The notes under the pieces: generated by a model
Databases searched by the model: none
Told to the model about the DNA's origin: nothing
What the model saw: only the letters and a program-made list of their open reading frames with translations
Translations under genes and position numbers: made by a program
Shown here: piece by piece, positions 1-7,141 of the stretch
Layout: each line of letters opens with the position of its first letter
Numbering within the stretch: the first letter of the stretch is position 1
Source: DATAEG01 sp051001975
Lineage (GTDB): Bacteria; Actinomycetota; Actinomycetes; Mycobacteriales; Jatrophihabitantaceae
DNA: 22,077 nucleotides
Direction: 5' to 3'
NCBI GenBank assembly: GCA_051001975.1
Contig: JBPCMU010000101.1
Coordinates: 1 to 22,077, forward strand

Positions 1-14
1 TGGCCTGCTCCCCA

Positions 15-25
15 CCCCCCCCCCC
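15..25. repeat. C11 homopolymer tract
   Basis: Eleven consecutive C residues, preceded by CCCCA, lie downstream of the reverse-strand DUF4331 gene. Seen directly. Such tracts are prone to slippage and sequencing error. The 87 bases between the window edge and the DUF4331 stop hold no recognisable gene or clear terminator hairpin. Confidence 0.8.
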
Positions 26-87
26 GCTGCCGTCGGGATCGGGATGATCGGGCGTCGTGTGCGCTCCTCTGCGGTTTGGGGCGCCGA

Positions 88-1470
88 TCAGGCCGCCCCG
101 TGGCCGGGCTGGTACTGGAAGCCGCCGGCCGGCGTGCCCAGGTACGGGAATGCGTTGAGGTAGGGCGCGTTGGTGTTCTTCGTCCCGTCAGTCAGTGCTG
201 CCGCGGCGGCGTCCGGCGTGAAGGTCTTGTCGACCAGCGGGATCGTCGCACCGGCAACCGCTCGCAACTCGATGGCAACCACGTCGTCGAAGACGCGTCG
301 GCCGTTCGGGAACCCTGCCGCGTCGCCAGCCACGAGGCCGATCGGGTTGGGCTTCTTCGACGGCGGGACCGCGACGTTGAGCCGCAGCATGTCGGCCTGG
401 ACCGTGCCGGTGTTGTTCTGGAAGCCCGGCACGACACCCGTCGGGATACCGGTGAGCAGGATCGCGGCGAGATCGGCGCGCGGCTTCTTATAGGCCGCCA
501 GCTTCGGGAAAACTCCCGGGTACAGGGCAGGTAGCAGGCCGGCGAGTTCCGGGTGCAGCACGTAGTTGGCGAACTTCTTGTCGTCGTGCGGCTGCTCCTT
601 GTTCCATCCGTCCTTGTAGGCCATCGGCACGATGACCTCGTTGAACAGCGGGTTGCCCAGCCGGGACACCTGGCGGTACGGACCGTGGCAGTCCCAGCGA
701 CCGTGGTAGGAGTCCCACACGCGGGACTGCTGGCGGCTTGCGGTCGCCCACACGCCGATGACCGAGCCCGGGTCCATGACGTTGGTGGCCCGGTGCCCGG
801 AGCGGGTCAGATCCGAGATCGGCACCTGGATGGCGATGGTGTGCACGTTCAGTCCCTGAGTGCCGTTCACGCCTACGGCGGCAGCGGACGGGATGAGGTG
901 CAGGTTCTCGAACGGGCGCAGTGTGCCGAGATCGAAGATGCTGCCCAGGTCGACGAAGAAGCCCTCGGCGCGTTGACCTGCGAACACTCGCCGACCGCCA
1001 CCGAGGTTGTGCACGGCTGGGCTGGCAAGGGCGTTGGCGTAGTTCGGCGTGCTACGCGGCCCGACGTTCACCGGTGGCAACGACAGACCGGAGGCCATCC
1101 CGTGTGAGCGGCCGTACCGGTCGGTGCGGCTGATCGACATGTACTGCGGCCGGTTCCAGTTCGGGCTGCCGAGGGACAGGATCTGGCCGGTGTTGTAGAG
1201 GAACGTGTTCTTGTTGCGGATCTTCGTGTCGAACCGGAACTGGTAGCTGATGTCCGCGCGGGCATCTCCTCGGTTCGAGATGTGGATCTCGTACAGCACG
1301 TCCTCGCCGAACTCGTAGAAGTTCGGGCCGCCGTTCGGCTGCTGCAGCGGGATGAAGTTCGCGATCAGTGTGACGGTGTCGGGCTTGTCTGGGCTGACGA
1401 ACGCATAAACGTCGGTGTTGTCAGCGACCGGATCCTTCGAGATTTCCGGTGCTTCGCGATGTGAAGACAT
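88..1470 (-). CDS. DUF4331 domain-containing protein
   Basis: The 460-residue product begins MSSHREAPEISKDPVADNTD, the characteristic start of DUF4331 proteins, and continues with the family-like stretches YAFVSPD and FYEFGEDVLYEIHISN. The biochemical role of DUF4331 is not established. I see no signal peptide in this reading, although many relatives are thought to be exported. The ATG at 1470 is preceded at a suitable distance by a GAAAGG ribosome-binding sequence. It lies 75 nt downstream of a small Tat-signal protein gene on the same strand, so the two are probably co-transcribed. The family assignment is confident; no function is proposed. Confidence 0.88.
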   Translation of the reverse strand: MSSHREAPEISKDPVADNTDVYAFVSPDKPDTVTLIANFIPLQQPNGGPNFYEFGEDVLYEIHISNRGDARADISYQFRFDTKIRNKNTFLYNTGQILSLGSPNWNRPQYMSISRTDRYGRSHGMASGLSLPPVNVGPRSTPNYANALASPAVHNLGGGRRVFAGQRAEGFFVDLGSIFDLGTLRPFENLHLIPSAAAVGVNGTQGLNVHTIAIQVPISDLTRSGHRATNVMDPGSVIGVWATASRQQSRVWDSYHGRWDCHGPYRQVSRLGNPLFNEVIVPMAYKDGWNKEQPHDDKKFANYVLHPELAGLLPALYPGVFPKLAAYKKPRADLAAILLTGIPTGVVPGFQNNTGTVQADMLRLNVAVPPSKKPNPIGLVAGDAAGFPNGRRVFDDVVAIELRAVAGATIPLVDKTFTPDAAAAALTDGTKNTNAPYLNAFPYLGTPAGGFQYQPGHGAA

Positions 1471-1545
1471 GGTCGGCCTTTCGCAGTGCGGGCAGGGTCC
1501 GGTCGCAATGTGGCGTTACCGGTAGTTCGGGCAGGACGGAACTGG

Positions 1546-1797
1546 TCAGTGTGCGACGCGGGCGATACGGGCGGCGAGTTCACGGTCGTGCACGACGACT
1601 TCGCGTTCGCCGACCATCACCGCGACCTCACCGGTGTGGGCATTGCGCACGTAGGCGACGAGCGGTTGGGTCGCCTCGGCAGGAACTGTGGTGGCTGCTG
1701 GCGTTGCTTGTGCGGACGGCGCGACGGCGACGACACCGACTGCGGCGGCCCCGGCCCCGGCAATAGCCAGGAATCGGCGACGGTTCGGATCGTTCAT
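1546..1797 (-). CDS. Small secreted protein with Tat signal
   Basis: The product is about 83 residues starting MNDPNRRRFLAIAGAGAAA. It has a twin-arginine motif (RRRFLA), a hydrophobic Ala/Val/Gly stretch and a probable signal peptidase site near SAQA-TP, so the mature part is only about 50 residues (PAATTVPAEA through ARIARVAH). I chose the ATG at 1797 over the in-frame ATG at 1803 because GAGGGA lies only 2 nt before the earlier ATG but 8 nt before this one. The mature part contains YVRNAHTGEVAVMVGEREVVVHD, two predicted beta strands with no cofactor motif. It precedes the DUF4331 gene by 75 nt on the same strand. Export through Tat is inferred from the motif; the function is unknown. Confidence 0.72.
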   Translation of the reverse strand: MNDPNRRRFLAIAGAGAAAVGVVAVAPSAQATPAATTVPAEATQPLVAYVRNAHTGEVAVMVGEREVVVHDRELAARIARVAH

Positions 1798-1946
1798 GTG
1801 CATGCTCCCTCGATCTAGCGGTCACCTGCGCGCGGTGTTGACCCGCGCTGCGGGCCTGACGTCGGGATCCGTTGTGCGCGGCGCTCTGCCGCTGCGACTC
1901 AGTGCTCCTGTTCCCCGTAAGACCCCGTACTGCTGTGCTCGAATCG

Positions 1947-1963
1947 GGACCGAGGATCGGTCC
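1947..1963. repeat. Perfect 7-bp hairpin, 3-nt loop
   Basis: GGACCGA, loop GGA, TCGGTCC is a perfect inverted repeat in the divergent intergenic region. It could be an operator or a small RNA hairpin. No T-run follows, so a classical terminator is unlikely. Confidence 0.55.
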
Positions 1964-1991
1964 GGCTAGCCAGGACTGACCATGGCACCGA

Positions 1992-2053
1992 CCGATCGGG
2001 GCGGCCACTTGAAACGACTGTTGCCAGCGACTGGCAACAGTGCCGATCGGGGC
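1992..2053. repeat. 11-bp direct repeat framing a perfect hairpin
   Basis: CCGATCGGGGC occurs at 1992-2002 and again at 2043-2053. Between them lies a perfect 11-bp inverted repeat with a 3-nt loop (ACTGTTGCCAG, CGA, CTGGCAACAGT; 2017-2041). The arrangement resembles a regulatory site or the footprint of a small insertion. No T-run follows either arm. The function is unknown. Confidence 0.6.
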
Positions 2054-2199
2054 AGTCGGCGCGCGACTTCACCGCGAGGGCCTTGAGCAAAGCCTCGTAC
2101 TTCTCGATCGTCGAGTTCACGGTGAGATCTGGATGATCCGGACACCGCCCGCTAGCGTCGCAACCAAATGCAAGCCACCCGAGTTCGAGGAGATCGCCG

Positions 2200-2538
2200 A
2201 TGGCCGACGGCTGCCTGTTCTGCAGCATGATCGACGGCAGCATCCCCGTCGACTTCGTGTACTCCGACGAATCGGCGATCGCGATTGCCGACATCAACCC
2301 GCAGGCGCCCACCCACCTGCTGTTGATCCCGCGCTCGCATGTGGTGAGCATCGGGGAGATCGGGGCCGACCCGCAAGCGTCGGCGGGATGGCTCGCCGCG
2401 ATCCGCGCGGTGGTCGCCCAGGAAGCGCTCACCGACTACCGGACGGTGTGTAATACGGGCGCGGAATCCGGGCAGAGCGTCTTCCACCTGCATGCCCATG
2501 TACTGGCGGGCAGACCATTCAGCTGGCCGCCGGGCTGA
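2200..2538 (+). CDS. HIT family nucleotide hydrolase/transferase
   Basis: This 112-residue protein matches the histidine-triad family in length and layout. It has an N-terminal CLFC (residues 5-8), a central INPQAPTHLLLIPRSHV stretch, and the active-site triad HLHAHV at residues 96-101, where the middle histidine (H98) would be the nucleophile attacking the alpha-phosphate of AMP-type substrates. Relatives hydrolyse nucleoside phosphoramidates and similar conjugates in the cytoplasm. The ATG at 2200 has a good ribosome-binding sequence, CGAGGAG, 7 nt upstream. It lies just ahead of phoH, a pairing common in actinobacteria. Exact substrate specificity cannot be read from the sequence. Confidence 0.93.
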   Translation: MADGCLFCSMIDGSIPVDFVYSDESAIAIADINPQAPTHLLLIPRSHVVSIGEIGADPQASAGWLAAIRAVVAQEALTDYRTVCNTGAESGQSVFHLHAHVLAGRPFSWPPG

Positions 2539-2591
2539 CCTAGCCCGATCGCGCTCGGCGCAATCCACTCGGTGCCGGGTGAATAGGCCGG

Positions 2592-2597
2592 TAGACT
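2592..2597 (+). promoter_or_regulatory. Possible phoH -10 element TAGACT
   Basis: TAGACT fits the actinobacterial TANNNT -10 consensus and lies in the gap between the HIT stop and the likely phoH start. No convincing -35 box is visible. The inference is weak. Confidence 0.3.
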
Positions 2598-2668
2598 CGA
2601 ATCGTCGGGGTTTCGGCTCGTGCAGCCCGAAACCGCCCCAGAACAGGAAGGCGCGGTGCCAGGTCGTC

Positions 2669-3748
2669 TTGGCAGACCAATCCCGCACGAACGGCAAGCC
2701 GTCAGTTGCCGCAGCGTCCACTGGGTCGACATCGCCTCCCGCGCACGTTTCCACCACGATCGTGGTGCCGGGCGATCAGGCGATGGTCAGCCTCCTCGGT
2801 TCCGGTGACGAGCTGTTGCGGGTCATCGAACGCTCGGTGGCCAGCGACGTGCATGTCCGCGGCAACGAGATCACCATCACCGGCGCACCCGCGGAGAACG
2901 CGGTCGCGGTGCGGCTGTTCGAGGAACTGCTCGAACTGATCAGGGCCGGCAGCACTCTCACCCCGGACGCGGTGACCCGCTCGTTGGGCATGCTCACCAA
3001 CCCCACCGGGGAGCGTCCGGCGGAAGTGCTGAGCCTCAACATCTTGTCCCGGCGGGGCAAGAACATCCGGCCCAAGACGTTGAACCAGAAGCATTACGTC
3101 GACGCGATCGACAAGCACACCGTGGTATTCGGCATCGGTCCGGCCGGCACCGGCAAGACGTACCTTGCCGTCGCCAAGGCGGTGCAGGCGCTGCAGGCCA
3201 AGCAGGTCAACCGCATCATTCTGACCCGGCCGGCCGTCGAGGCGGGAGAGCGGCTGGGCTTCCTGCCGGGCACGCTCTACGACAAGATCGACCCGTACCT
3301 ACGACCGTTGCTGGACGCGCTGCACGACATGCTCGACCCGGAGTCGATCCCGCGGCTGACCCAGGCCGGCACCATCGAGGTGGCGCCGCTGGCCTATATG
3401 CGCGGGCGCACCCTCAACGACGCGTTCATCATCCTGGACGAGGCGCAGAACACCACGCCAGAGCAGATGAAGATGTTCCTCACCCGGCTCGGCTTCGGCT
3501 CCAAGGTCGTCGTCACCGGCGACGTCACCCAGGTGGACCTTCCTGGTGGCACTCGGAGCGGATTGAAGGTCGTCCGGGACATCCTCGGTGACATCGACGA
3601 TGTGCACTTCGAGCTGCTGACCAGCGCCGACGTGGTCCGACACCGCCTGGTGGCCGACATCGTCGACGCCTACGCGCGATGGGACGCCGATGTCGCCGCG
3701 GACAACACCCCCCAGCAGCGGCAGTCCGCCCGCGGCCCCCGTCGCTGA
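2669..3748 (+). CDS. phoH: PhoH family P-loop ATPase
   Basis: This is a close match to the actinobacterial PhoH protein usually found upstream of ybeY. The N-terminal KH-like part reads ELLRVIERSVASDVHVRGNE. Using the TTG at 2669, Walker A GPAGTGKT is at residues 157-164 and Walker B IILDEAQN at 254-261, with the family signatures RPAVEAGERLGFLPG and TGDVTQVDLPGG. The family binds ATP and is linked to RNA metabolism. The open frame extends back to 2492 inside the HIT gene, but that part is low-complexity shadow. The family's conserved region starts near TTIVVPGDQAMVSLLG. TTG 2669 (about 359 residues) gives the usual short polar N-terminus; GTG 2762 or 2765 are alternatives. It leads the ybeY/CNNM/era run. 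Confidence 0.92.
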   Translation: MADQSRTNGKPSVAAASTGSTSPPAHVSTTIVVPGDQAMVSLLGSGDELLRVIERSVASDVHVRGNEITITGAPAENAVAVRLFEELLELIRAGSTLTPDAVTRSLGMLTNPTGERPAEVLSLNILSRRGKNIRPKTLNQKHYVDAIDKHTVVFGIGPAGTGKTYLAVAKAVQALQAKQVNRIILTRPAVEAGERLGFLPGTLYDKIDPYLRPLLDALHDMLDPESIPRLTQAGTIEVAPLAYMRGRTLNDAFIILDEAQNTTPEQMKMFLTRLGFGSKVVVTGDVTQVDLPGGTRSGLKVVRDILGDIDDVHFELLTSADVVRHRLVADIVDAYARWDADVAADNTPQQRQSARGPRR

Positions 3749-3763
3749 TCGCCCGAGCAGAGC

Positions 3764-4291
3764 ATGACAATCGAGGTCAACAACGAGTCCGGCGCCACCG
3801 TCGACGAGGTAACGCTGGCCCGCCTGGCCCGCTTCGATCTCGACCGGTTGGGCGTCTCGCCGTTGGCTGAGCTGTCGGTGCTGCTCGTAGATGCCGAGGC
3901 GATGAGTCAGTTGCACGAGCAGTGGATGGACCTGCCCGGGCCGACCGACGTGATGGCCTTCCCGATGGACGCATTGCCGGAGGCCGCCGGCCCCGGGATC
4001 CCGCCGGGCACACGGCCGCAGCCGCTGCCCACCCTCCTCGGTGACGTGGTGCTGTGTCCGTCGGTCGCCGAGCAGCAGGCCGCCACCGCCGGTCACTCCA
4101 CCGAGGCGGAACTGTTCCTGCTGCTGACCCACGGCGTGCTGCACCTGCTCGGCTACGACCACGCAACGGCCGACGAGGAACGCGAGATGTTCGAGCTGCA
4201 GGCCGACCTGCTGACAGGCTGGACCGAGCAGAGCGGCGGTCCGACGATTCGTACTCCGGTGGCCGGCACCGAGGGCAAGGTTCGCAAGTGA
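3764..4291 (+). CDS. ybeY: Endoribonuclease YbeY, rRNA maturation
   Basis: The 175-residue protein carries the UPF0054/YbeY signature THGVLHLLGYDH, giving the zinc triad H123, H127 and H133 (H-x3-H-x5-H), preceded by the typical LGDVVLCPSVA and DLPGPTDVMAFPMD segments. YbeY is a single-strand-specific metallo-endoribonuclease needed for 16S rRNA 3'-end maturation and ribosome quality control. It begins 15 nt after the phoH stop and ends 13 nt before the CNNM/CorC gene, in the conserved order phoH-ybeY-CNNM seen across actinobacteria. Era, another 16S maturation factor, follows after the accessory insertion. Only a weak ribosome-binding sequence is seen before the ATG. Confidence 0.96.
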   Translation: MTIEVNNESGATVDEVTLARLARFDLDRLGVSPLAELSVLLVDAEAMSQLHEQWMDLPGPTDVMAFPMDALPEAAGPGIPPGTRPQPLPTLLGDVVLCPSVAEQQAATAGHSTEAELFLLLTHGVLHLLGYDHATADEEREMFELQADLLTGWTEQSGGPTIRTPVAGTEGKVRK

Positions 4292-4304
4292 GCCGGGCTC
4301 ACGG

Positions 4305-5654
4305 ATGACCGCCGCCAACATCGTTCTGCTGATCGTGGCGATCGCGCTCGTGCCACTCGGCGGGTTGCTGGCCGGCATCGACTCGGCGCTGGCGATGATC
4401 TCGCGCGCCCGGGTGGACGAGCTGGCCCGCGAGCAGCGCCGCGGCGCCGCATCGCTGGCTCTGATCGTCTCGGACCGGGTGCGCTACACGAACCTGCTGT
4501 TGTTGCTCCGCGTCGTTGCCGAATTGACCGCGACCGTGCTCGCCGCGATCGTGGCGCGGGCCGCGTTCGGCGACGGGTGGCAGGTGCCCGTCCTCACCGT
4601 CGCGGTCATGGTGGTGATCTCCTACGTGCTGATCGGCGTCGGCCCGCGCACCCTCGGCCGGCAACACGCCTACCGGGTCGCGCTGCTGGGTGCTGGGCTG
4701 GTCCGGGCGCTGGGCCGGGTGTTCGGCCCGCTGGCCTCGCTGCTCATCCACATCGGCAACGCCGTCACGCCCGGGCGCGGCTACCGCGAAGGCCCGTTCT
4801 CGTCGGAGATCGAGTTGCGCGAACTGGTCGACCTGGCCGAGGCACGCGGCGTCGTGGAGCACGGCGAGCGGGACATGATCCAGTCCGTGTTCGGCCTCGG
4901 CGACACGATCGCTCGCGAGGTGATGGTGCCGCGAACCGACGTCGTGTGGATCGAGAGCGGGAAGGCGGTTCCGCAGGCCCTCGCGCTCGCGCTGCGCAGT
5001 GGGTTTTCGCGGGTCCCGGTGATCGGTGAGAACGTTGATGACATCGTCGGCATCGCGTACCTGAAGGACCTGGCCCGACGCGCACAGGACGCCGAACGGG
5101 CGCGCACCACCAAGGTCGAAGAGGTGATGCGCCCAGCCGCCTTCGTCCCGGAGTCGAAACCGGTCGATGAACTGCTGCGTGAGATGCAGGCCCATCGTTC
5201 CCACCTGGCGATCGTCATCGACGAGTACGGCGGCACGGCCGGTCTGGTCACCATCGAGGACATCCTCGAGGAGATCGTCGGTGAGATCACCGACGAATAT
5301 GACGTCGAGCAGGCACCGATCGAACGACTGGACGACAACAGCGCGCGGGTGACCTCGCGCCTTGCGTTGGAGGATCTGTCCGATCTGTTCGACGTCGAGG
5401 TGCCCAAGGGCGACGAGGTGGAGACGGTCGGAGGGCTGCTTGCGCAGGCATTGGGCCGGGTTCCGATAGCCGGGGCCAGTGCGACGGTGAACGGGCTCGA
5501 GCTGACCGCCGAGAGTGTGGGCGGCCGGCGCAACCGTGTCGACACGGTGCTGGTGCGTCGACTGAAGCCGCGGAAAGAGAGGGTTCCGGACCCGGCGGCA
5601 ACAGCGGTGCCCGCTCGTTCGGAGGCCGCGACAGTGGACGGCAGCAGTGGCTGA
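4305..5654 (+). CDS. CNNM/CorC (hemolysin-family) membrane protein with CBS pair
   Basis: The product is 449 residues with three parts. An N-terminal DUF21/CNNM membrane region (about residues 1-190) starts with an uninterrupted hydrophobic helix, IVLLIVAIALVPLGGLLAGI. A tandem CBS domain follows (about 200-330; REVMVPRTDVV near 204, VEEVMRPAAFVPESKPVDELL near 271, and IVIDEYGGTAGLVTIEDILEEIVGEI). A C-terminal CorC_HlyC domain begins near 349 (SRLALEDLSDLF). Relatives are implicated in Mg2+/Co2+ transport or its regulation; the label hemolysin is historical. It follows ybeY by 13 nt and overlaps the next gene by 8 nt. The tail after about residue 425 is polar and low in complexity. Confidence 0.93.
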   Translation: MTAANIVLLIVAIALVPLGGLLAGIDSALAMISRARVDELAREQRRGAASLALIVSDRVRYTNLLLLLRVVAELTATVLAAIVARAAFGDGWQVPVLTVAVMVVISYVLIGVGPRTLGRQHAYRVALLGAGLVRALGRVFGPLASLLIHIGNAVTPGRGYREGPFSSEIELRELVDLAEARGVVEHGERDMIQSVFGLGDTIAREVMVPRTDVVWIESGKAVPQALALALRSGFSRVPVIGENVDDIVGIAYLKDLARRAQDAERARTTKVEEVMRPAAFVPESKPVDELLREMQAHRSHLAIVIDEYGGTAGLVTIEDILEEIVGEITDEYDVEQAPIERLDDNSARVTSRLALEDLSDLFDVEVPKGDEVETVGGLLAQALGRVPIAGASATVNGLELTAESVGGRRNRVDTVLVRRLKPRKERVPDPAATAVPARSEAATVDGSSG

Positions 5655-5976
5655 ACTCTCCCCGGAGGATGCGAAGCTGGTCACCCTCGCCAGGGCAACG
5701 CGAGCGCGCACCGGCGCCACTCAGGGTGCAGCGGTGCGCGACCAGGACGGGCGGACCTACGCGGCCGCGTCGGTGCAGCTGAAGTCCCTGCAGTTGAGCG
5801 CTGCCCAGGTGGCGGTGGCGATGGCAGTGTCGTCCGGGGCTCGGGCGTTGGAGGCCGCGGTGATCCTGGGAGCCGAACCCGTCGATGGGGCGGGCATCGA
5901 CGCGCTGCACGAACTCGGTCCGGAGCTCACCGTGTACCTGGCCGCACCGGATGGCACGGTCACCGCCACCTACTGA
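5647..5976 (+). CDS. Cytidine-deaminase-like protein lacking zinc ligands
   Basis: This 109-residue protein matches the small conserved protein found between the CNNM/CorC gene and era in actinobacteria, often labelled cytidine deaminase. It shows the fold pattern EDAKLVTLARATRARTGATQGAAVRDQDGRTYAAASV followed by a helix with AAQVAVAMAVSSGA. The zinc-binding HAE/CAE and PCxxC motifs of true cytidine deaminases are absent: there is no histidine in the first motif and the protein has no cysteine at all. Deaminase activity is therefore unlikely. Its GTG start overlaps the upstream stop by 8 nt, so translation is probably coupled. The function is unknown; the family label comes from resemblance. 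Confidence 0.82.
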   Translation: MAELSPEDAKLVTLARATRARTGATQGAAVRDQDGRTYAAASVQLKSLQLSAAQVAVAMAVSSGARALEAAVILGAEPVDGAGIDALHELGPELTVYLAAPDGTVTATY

Positions 5977-5996
5977 GCCGGCTCCCGCTCGGGCAG

Positions 5997-6002
5997 CACA
6001 AT
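5997..6002 (+). promoter_or_regulatory. -10-like CACAAT, leaderless start of paiB-like gene
   Basis: CACAAT ends exactly 6 nt before the ATG at 6009. There is no purine-rich ribosome-binding sequence in that gap (GGACAC), so transcription would start at or next to the start codon. CTGAGC, about 18 nt upstream, is a poor -35 match. Inferred from spacing only. Confidence 0.4.
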
Positions 6003-6008
6003 GGACAC

Positions 6009-6683
6009 ATGTACGTACCGAGCCACTTCGCCGCCTCCGACGATCAAGTCGACGCGCTGCTCCGGTCGGTCACCGCGGCCGACCTCGTCACCCCTACCGG
6101 CAGCGGACTGATCGCGACGTTCCTGCCGCTGATGTACGACGCGCCGGCCGGTGCGCTGCTCGGACACGTGGCGCGGAACAACTCGCACTGGCAGGCCGCT
6201 GGAGACGACGGCGAATCGTTGGTCATCGTGCACGGTCCGGACGACTACATCTCGCCGTCGTGGTACCCGAGCAAGCACGAACACGGCCGGGCAGTTCCGA
6301 CCTGGAACTACACCACCGCGCATGTCTACGGTCGCCTCGTAGCTCATGACGACGTCGACTGGCTGCGCGCGTTCGTTACCCGGCTGACCGAGCGGCACGA
6401 GAACGATCGCGCGACGCCATGGCAGGTGACCGACGCTCCGGAGAGGTTCATCGCCGGTCAACTGCGTGCGATCGTCGGCCTTGAACTGCAGATCACCCGC
6501 GTCGAGGCCAAGGTCAAGCTGAGCCAGAACCGCTCGGCGGCCGACCAAGCTGGGGTGGTCACGGGGCTGCGGGAGACAGCTACGCCAGCAGCCGTCGAGT
6601 TGGCCGCGGAGATGACTGCTACCACCCGCCCAGCGGTTGATGATCAAGGCACTCGACCGGCCATAGCCGGCCAGGTGCCTTGA
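6009..6683 (+). CDS. PaiB-like FMN-binding protein
   Basis: The 224-residue protein has the hallmarks of the FMN_bind_2/PaiB family: the start MYVPSHFA, the segment GHVARNNSHW, the segment IVHGPDDYISPSWYPSK, the motif VPTWNYTTAHVYG, and near the C-terminus VEAKVKLSQNRSAADQAGVV. In Bacillus, PaiB is a negative regulator of sporulation and degradative enzymes; other members are flavin-binding proteins of the split-barrel fold with uncertain role. It is the first gene of an accessory block between the cytidine-deaminase-like gene and era. Its last 15 or so codons and TGA stop lie within a palindromic repeat (6639-6688), so the C-terminal tail has been set by the repeat. It converges on the cupin gene. 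Confidence 0.9.
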   Translation: MYVPSHFAASDDQVDALLRSVTAADLVTPTGSGLIATFLPLMYDAPAGALLGHVARNNSHWQAAGDDGESLVIVHGPDDYISPSWYPSKHEHGRAVPTWNYTTAHVYGRLVAHDDVDWLRAFVTRLTERHENDRATPWQVTDAPERFIAGQLRAIVGLELQITRVEAKVKLSQNRSAADQAGVVTGLRETATPAAVELAAEMTATTRPAVDDQGTRPAIAGQVP

Positions 6684-6688
6684 TCATC
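6639..6688. repeat. Palindromic repeat A, copy 1 (stop-codon hairpin)
   Basis: The arms GATGATCAAGGCAC (6639-6652) and GTGCCTTGATCATC (6675-6688) are a perfect 14-bp inverted repeat, with a nested 5-bp stem CCGGC/GCCGG in the loop (6657-6670). The TGA of the paiB-like gene (6681-6683) lies in the right arm. It sits between two convergent genes and could act as a bidirectional terminator, though there is no T-run. The 15-mer CTTGATCATCGCGGA (6679-6693) recurs exactly at 13684-13698. Confidence 0.8.
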
Positions 6689-6700
6689 GCGGAAGGAACG

Positions 6701-7141
6701 TCAGCCCTGGTCGGCCAGCGACTCGAGGTTGACCACGATCGCCTCCTGGGTGCTGCGTGCGATCACGACCACTGCTTCGACGTCGGGATCGTTGTTCTCC
6801 TCTCGATGCGGTGTGTACGGCGGCACGAACACGTAGTCGCCGGGTGCCGCGCGCACCCGCACCTCCGCGCCGGTGTCCTCGTCCAGGAAGACGAACTCCG
6901 GCGTGCCGCTGGCCACGTAGATCGCGGTCTCGGCCTCGCCGTGGTGATGGTTGCCCGATCGCATTGCCGGCGCGACGTGCGTCTGGCCCATCCACAGCCG
7001 CTGCGAGCCGACGGAGGCACGGCTGATCGCGGCAAAGCGCTGCATGCCGGAGGTCTGCGCGGTCTCTGCGTCGACGTTGCCGGCGGGTACGTGTCGCAGA
7101 TTCGGTCGTGGCGGCAGATCGGGGTGGAAGTCGTCGGTCAC
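6701..7141 (-). CDS. Cupin domain protein
   Basis: This 146-residue protein is a single-domain cupin. The first cupin motif is GNHHHGEAETAIYVASG, with three adjacent histidines and a glutamate that can bind a metal. The second is PGDYVFVPPYTPHREEN, with the fourth ligand histidine. Between them lie FVFLDEDTGAEVRVRA beta strands. Cupins of this type are small metal-dependent enzymes, or sugar- or ligand-binding proteins, and the substrate cannot be read. The GTG start (7141) overlaps the stop of the GH3 beta-glucosidase gene in a GTGA junction, so it is the second gene of a GH3-cupin operon and may handle a sugar-related product. It converges on the paiB-like gene. Confidence 0.85.
   Translation of the reverse strand: MTDDFHPDLPPRPNLRHVPAGNVDAETAQTSGMQRFAAISRASVGSQRLWMGQTHVAPAMRSGNHHHGEAETAIYVASGTPEFVFLDEDTGAEVRVRAAPGDYVFVPPYTPHREENNDPDVEAVVVIARSTQEAIVVNLESLADQG

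Larger units (their letters stand above)
1798..2199. other. 402-bp divergent intergenic region
   Basis: This region separates the reverse-strand Tat-protein gene from the forward-strand HIT gene and should hold promoters for both. It contains two perfect short inverted repeats (1947-1963 and 2017-2041) and an 11-bp direct repeat around the second one. A ribosome-binding sequence CGAGGAG at 2186-2192 serves the HIT gene. A reverse-strand frame stays open across it, with gene-like codon use around 2055-2160, but it has no suitable start outside the HIT gene and no recognisable family, so I do not call a gene. Confidence 0.6.

Noticed and set aside
2492..2668. N-terminal extension of PhoH beginning inside the HIT gene
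   Set aside because: The extra residues are basic low-complexity sequence overlapping the HIT coding region and lie outside the conserved PhoH N-terminus.
3299..5720. Long reverse-strand open frames opposite ybeY and the CNNM gene
   Set aside because: They mirror the codon positions of strongly conserved forward genes, are rich in Arg/His/Gln/Asp, and have no recognisable motif. High-GC DNA gives such shadows.
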